The translations under genes were made by a program, and so were the position numbers. 64,000 nt of DNA from Mucilaginibacter sp. PAMC 26640. Its GTDB lineage: Bacteria; Bacteroidota; Bacteroidia; Sphingobacteriales; Sphingobacteriaceae. This document shows positions 63,003-64,000 of this stretch, in pieces; positions within the stretch are counted from its first letter, which is position 1, and each line of letters begins with the position of its first letter. Below the pieces are notes generated by a model that was given only the letters and a program-made list of their open reading frames with translations, searched no databases and was not told where the DNA came from. The DNA is taken from contig CP014773.1 in the NCBI GenBank assembly GCA_001596135.1, positions 3,596,001 to 3,660,000 of the forward strand. Reading direction: 5' to 3'.

Positions 63003-63112
63003 AGTAATTGCTATTTAAATTTAACGGTCCGTAGTATTTTGACTTGCACCAAGTACAATTGTTACATCGATTTTTTAAATTAATTACTAGTTTTAACACA
63101 ATTATATATCCT

Positions 63113-64000
63113 ATGTTAAGACGTAATTTCATCAAACTGTCTGCTGCAACGCTTGCCGCAACTATGTATAGCAGGCTTACCTACGCTACCGGCACAAGTG
63201 AAGCACTCATTAGTCATCCTTCGGAAGCCTGGGCGCAGACTATTGAAGGGTGGGTAAAACTTCGGGCCTCCGGTTCGGCTTATACTTATAAAGACATTAT
63301 TGTTGCCCTGAAATCAGGCGGTAATGCACAGTCGGTAACTATCCAGGCATCACAATCCGGGTTAATGGCAGTTCGCCTGGTATGGAAATATCAGACGGCG
63401 GCACGCACCAAAGTTTTAGGCGATCACTGGGAACGCAGCTACGGTGATCTAGGGTGGGCAGCTCCCGAATCCAGCGCAAAAAAGCCCTGGTACGTATTAC
63501 TCCACGATGATAAGCAAACGGCCTGCTTTGGGGTGAAAACCGGTGGCAATACCATTTGCTACTGGGAGGTGAAACCGGCAAGTATGGAACTTACCATGGA
63601 TACCCGCAGCGGGGGCTCCGCGGTATTGCTGGGGCAACGCAAATTACATGCGGCGGATATTGTTACTACGATGAGCAAGCCGGGAGAAAACGCTTATGCA
63701 GTGGCCACCCGCTTTTGCAAAATCATGTGCACTAATCCGCGGCTTCCCAAGCAGCCGGTGTACGGTATTAACGACTGGTACGTGGTTTATGGCAAAAATT
63801 CCTACCAAACCATAAAGGAGCAAACTGCCGCTATGGCTGAGTTTGTAAGCGATCATAACAATAAGCCGTTTTCGGTGATCGATGACGGTTGGCAGCAGTC
63901 CGATGATTTTTCGATGGTGAACGACAAGTTTAAGGATATGCATAAAATGGCCGACGAGATAAAAGGCCTTGGTATGCGGCCCGGCCTATGGACAAGGCCG
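63113..64000 (+). CDS. Tat-exported alpha-galactosidase-like glycoside hydrolase (5' part)
   Basis: The ATG at 63113 opens MLRRNFIKLSAATLAATMYS, a twin-arginine type signal, and the frame is still open after 296 residues at the window end. The N-terminal part is beta-rich (a galactose-mutarotase-like sandwich), and the start of a catalytic TIM barrel follows: QPVYGINDWYVVYGKNSYQT, FVSDHNNKPFSVIDDGWQQS and GMRPGLWTRP. The DDGWQ motif fits the GH36/GH27 melibiase clan. It should release alpha-galactose, but the catalytic acids lie beyond the window, so this is partial evidence only. Confidence 0.85.
   Translation, partial: MLRRNFIKLSAATLAATMYSRLTYATGTSEALISHPSEAWAQTIEGWVKLRASGSAYTYKDIIVALKSGGNAQSVTIQASQSGLMAVRLVWKYQTAARTKVLGDHWERSYGDLGWAAPESSAKKPWYVLLHDDKQTACFGVKTGGNTICYWEVKPASMELTMDTRSGGSAVLLGQRKLHAADIVTTMSKPGENAYAVATRFCKIMCTNPRLPKQPVYGINDWYVVYGKNSYQTIKEQTAAMAEFVSDHNNKPFSVIDDGWQQSDDFSMVNDKFKDMHKMADEIKGLGMRPGLWTRP

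Overview
The window looks like a chromosome segment from a member of the Bacteroidota, most likely family Sphingobacteriaceae and close to Mucilaginibacter or Pedobacter. This is inferred from family content, not from a marker gene. The supporting features are a TonB-dependent receptor with an N-terminal CarboxypepD_reg-like domain, a Reg_prop/Y_Y_Y-type giant sensor kinase, a fused E1 alpha/beta 2-oxoacid dehydrogenase, DUF1573 and S1/P1 nuclease genes, many secreted lipoproteins, several exact TAnnTTTG promoter -7 boxes, and frequent palindromic intergenic repeats.

Region by region. 1-3,300 is the end of an integrated element: small accessory genes, two XRE-type regulators and a tyrosine integrase facing a tRNA-Met gene (3,466-3,539) that is the probable insertion site. 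3,770-13,400 is chromosomal: rpiA, an outer-membrane barrel fused to a kinase-like domain, lipoproteins, S1/P1 nuclease, DUF1573 and E1 alpha/beta. 13,400-17,400 is a scarred region bounded and interrupted by three copies of a hairpin repeat. It holds an unknown membrane protein, a doubly dead toxin-antitoxin pair, a HAD hydrolase with an in-frame stop, and an MFS exporter coupled to it. 17,400-33,600 carries sensing and envelope functions: a secreted beta-propeller divergent from a membrane-anchored winged-helix regulator, a dicarboxylate symporter, a nitroreductase behind a palindromic repeat array, an L,D-transpeptidase, YitT, a 1,181-residue sensor kinase, a MOSC protein, a GMC oxidoreductase and a protein made of about 19 TPRs.

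33,900-53,300 is mostly housekeeping: an M16 peptidase pair, guaB, a LOG-family protein, an acyl-CoA carboxylase beta subunit, a dipeptidase, trxB, purK-purE, isocitrate dehydrogenase, an AmpG-like transporter, argB-proC, msrA and DUF3820. 54,700-61,770 is the most coherent functional unit. A TPR/transmembrane/HTH regulator is followed by a TonB-dependent receptor, a beta-helix lipoprotein and a beta-propeller phytase in tight order, which suggests a phytate (inositol phosphate) acquisition locus. lepB and the start of a Tat-exported alpha-galactosidase-like enzyme close the window.

No CRISPR array, rRNA or insertion sequence was seen. The strongest candidates for something new are the phytate locus with its uncharacterised beta-helix lipoprotein, the kinase-like/outer-membrane-barrel fusion, and the propeller plus membrane-tethered regulator pair.
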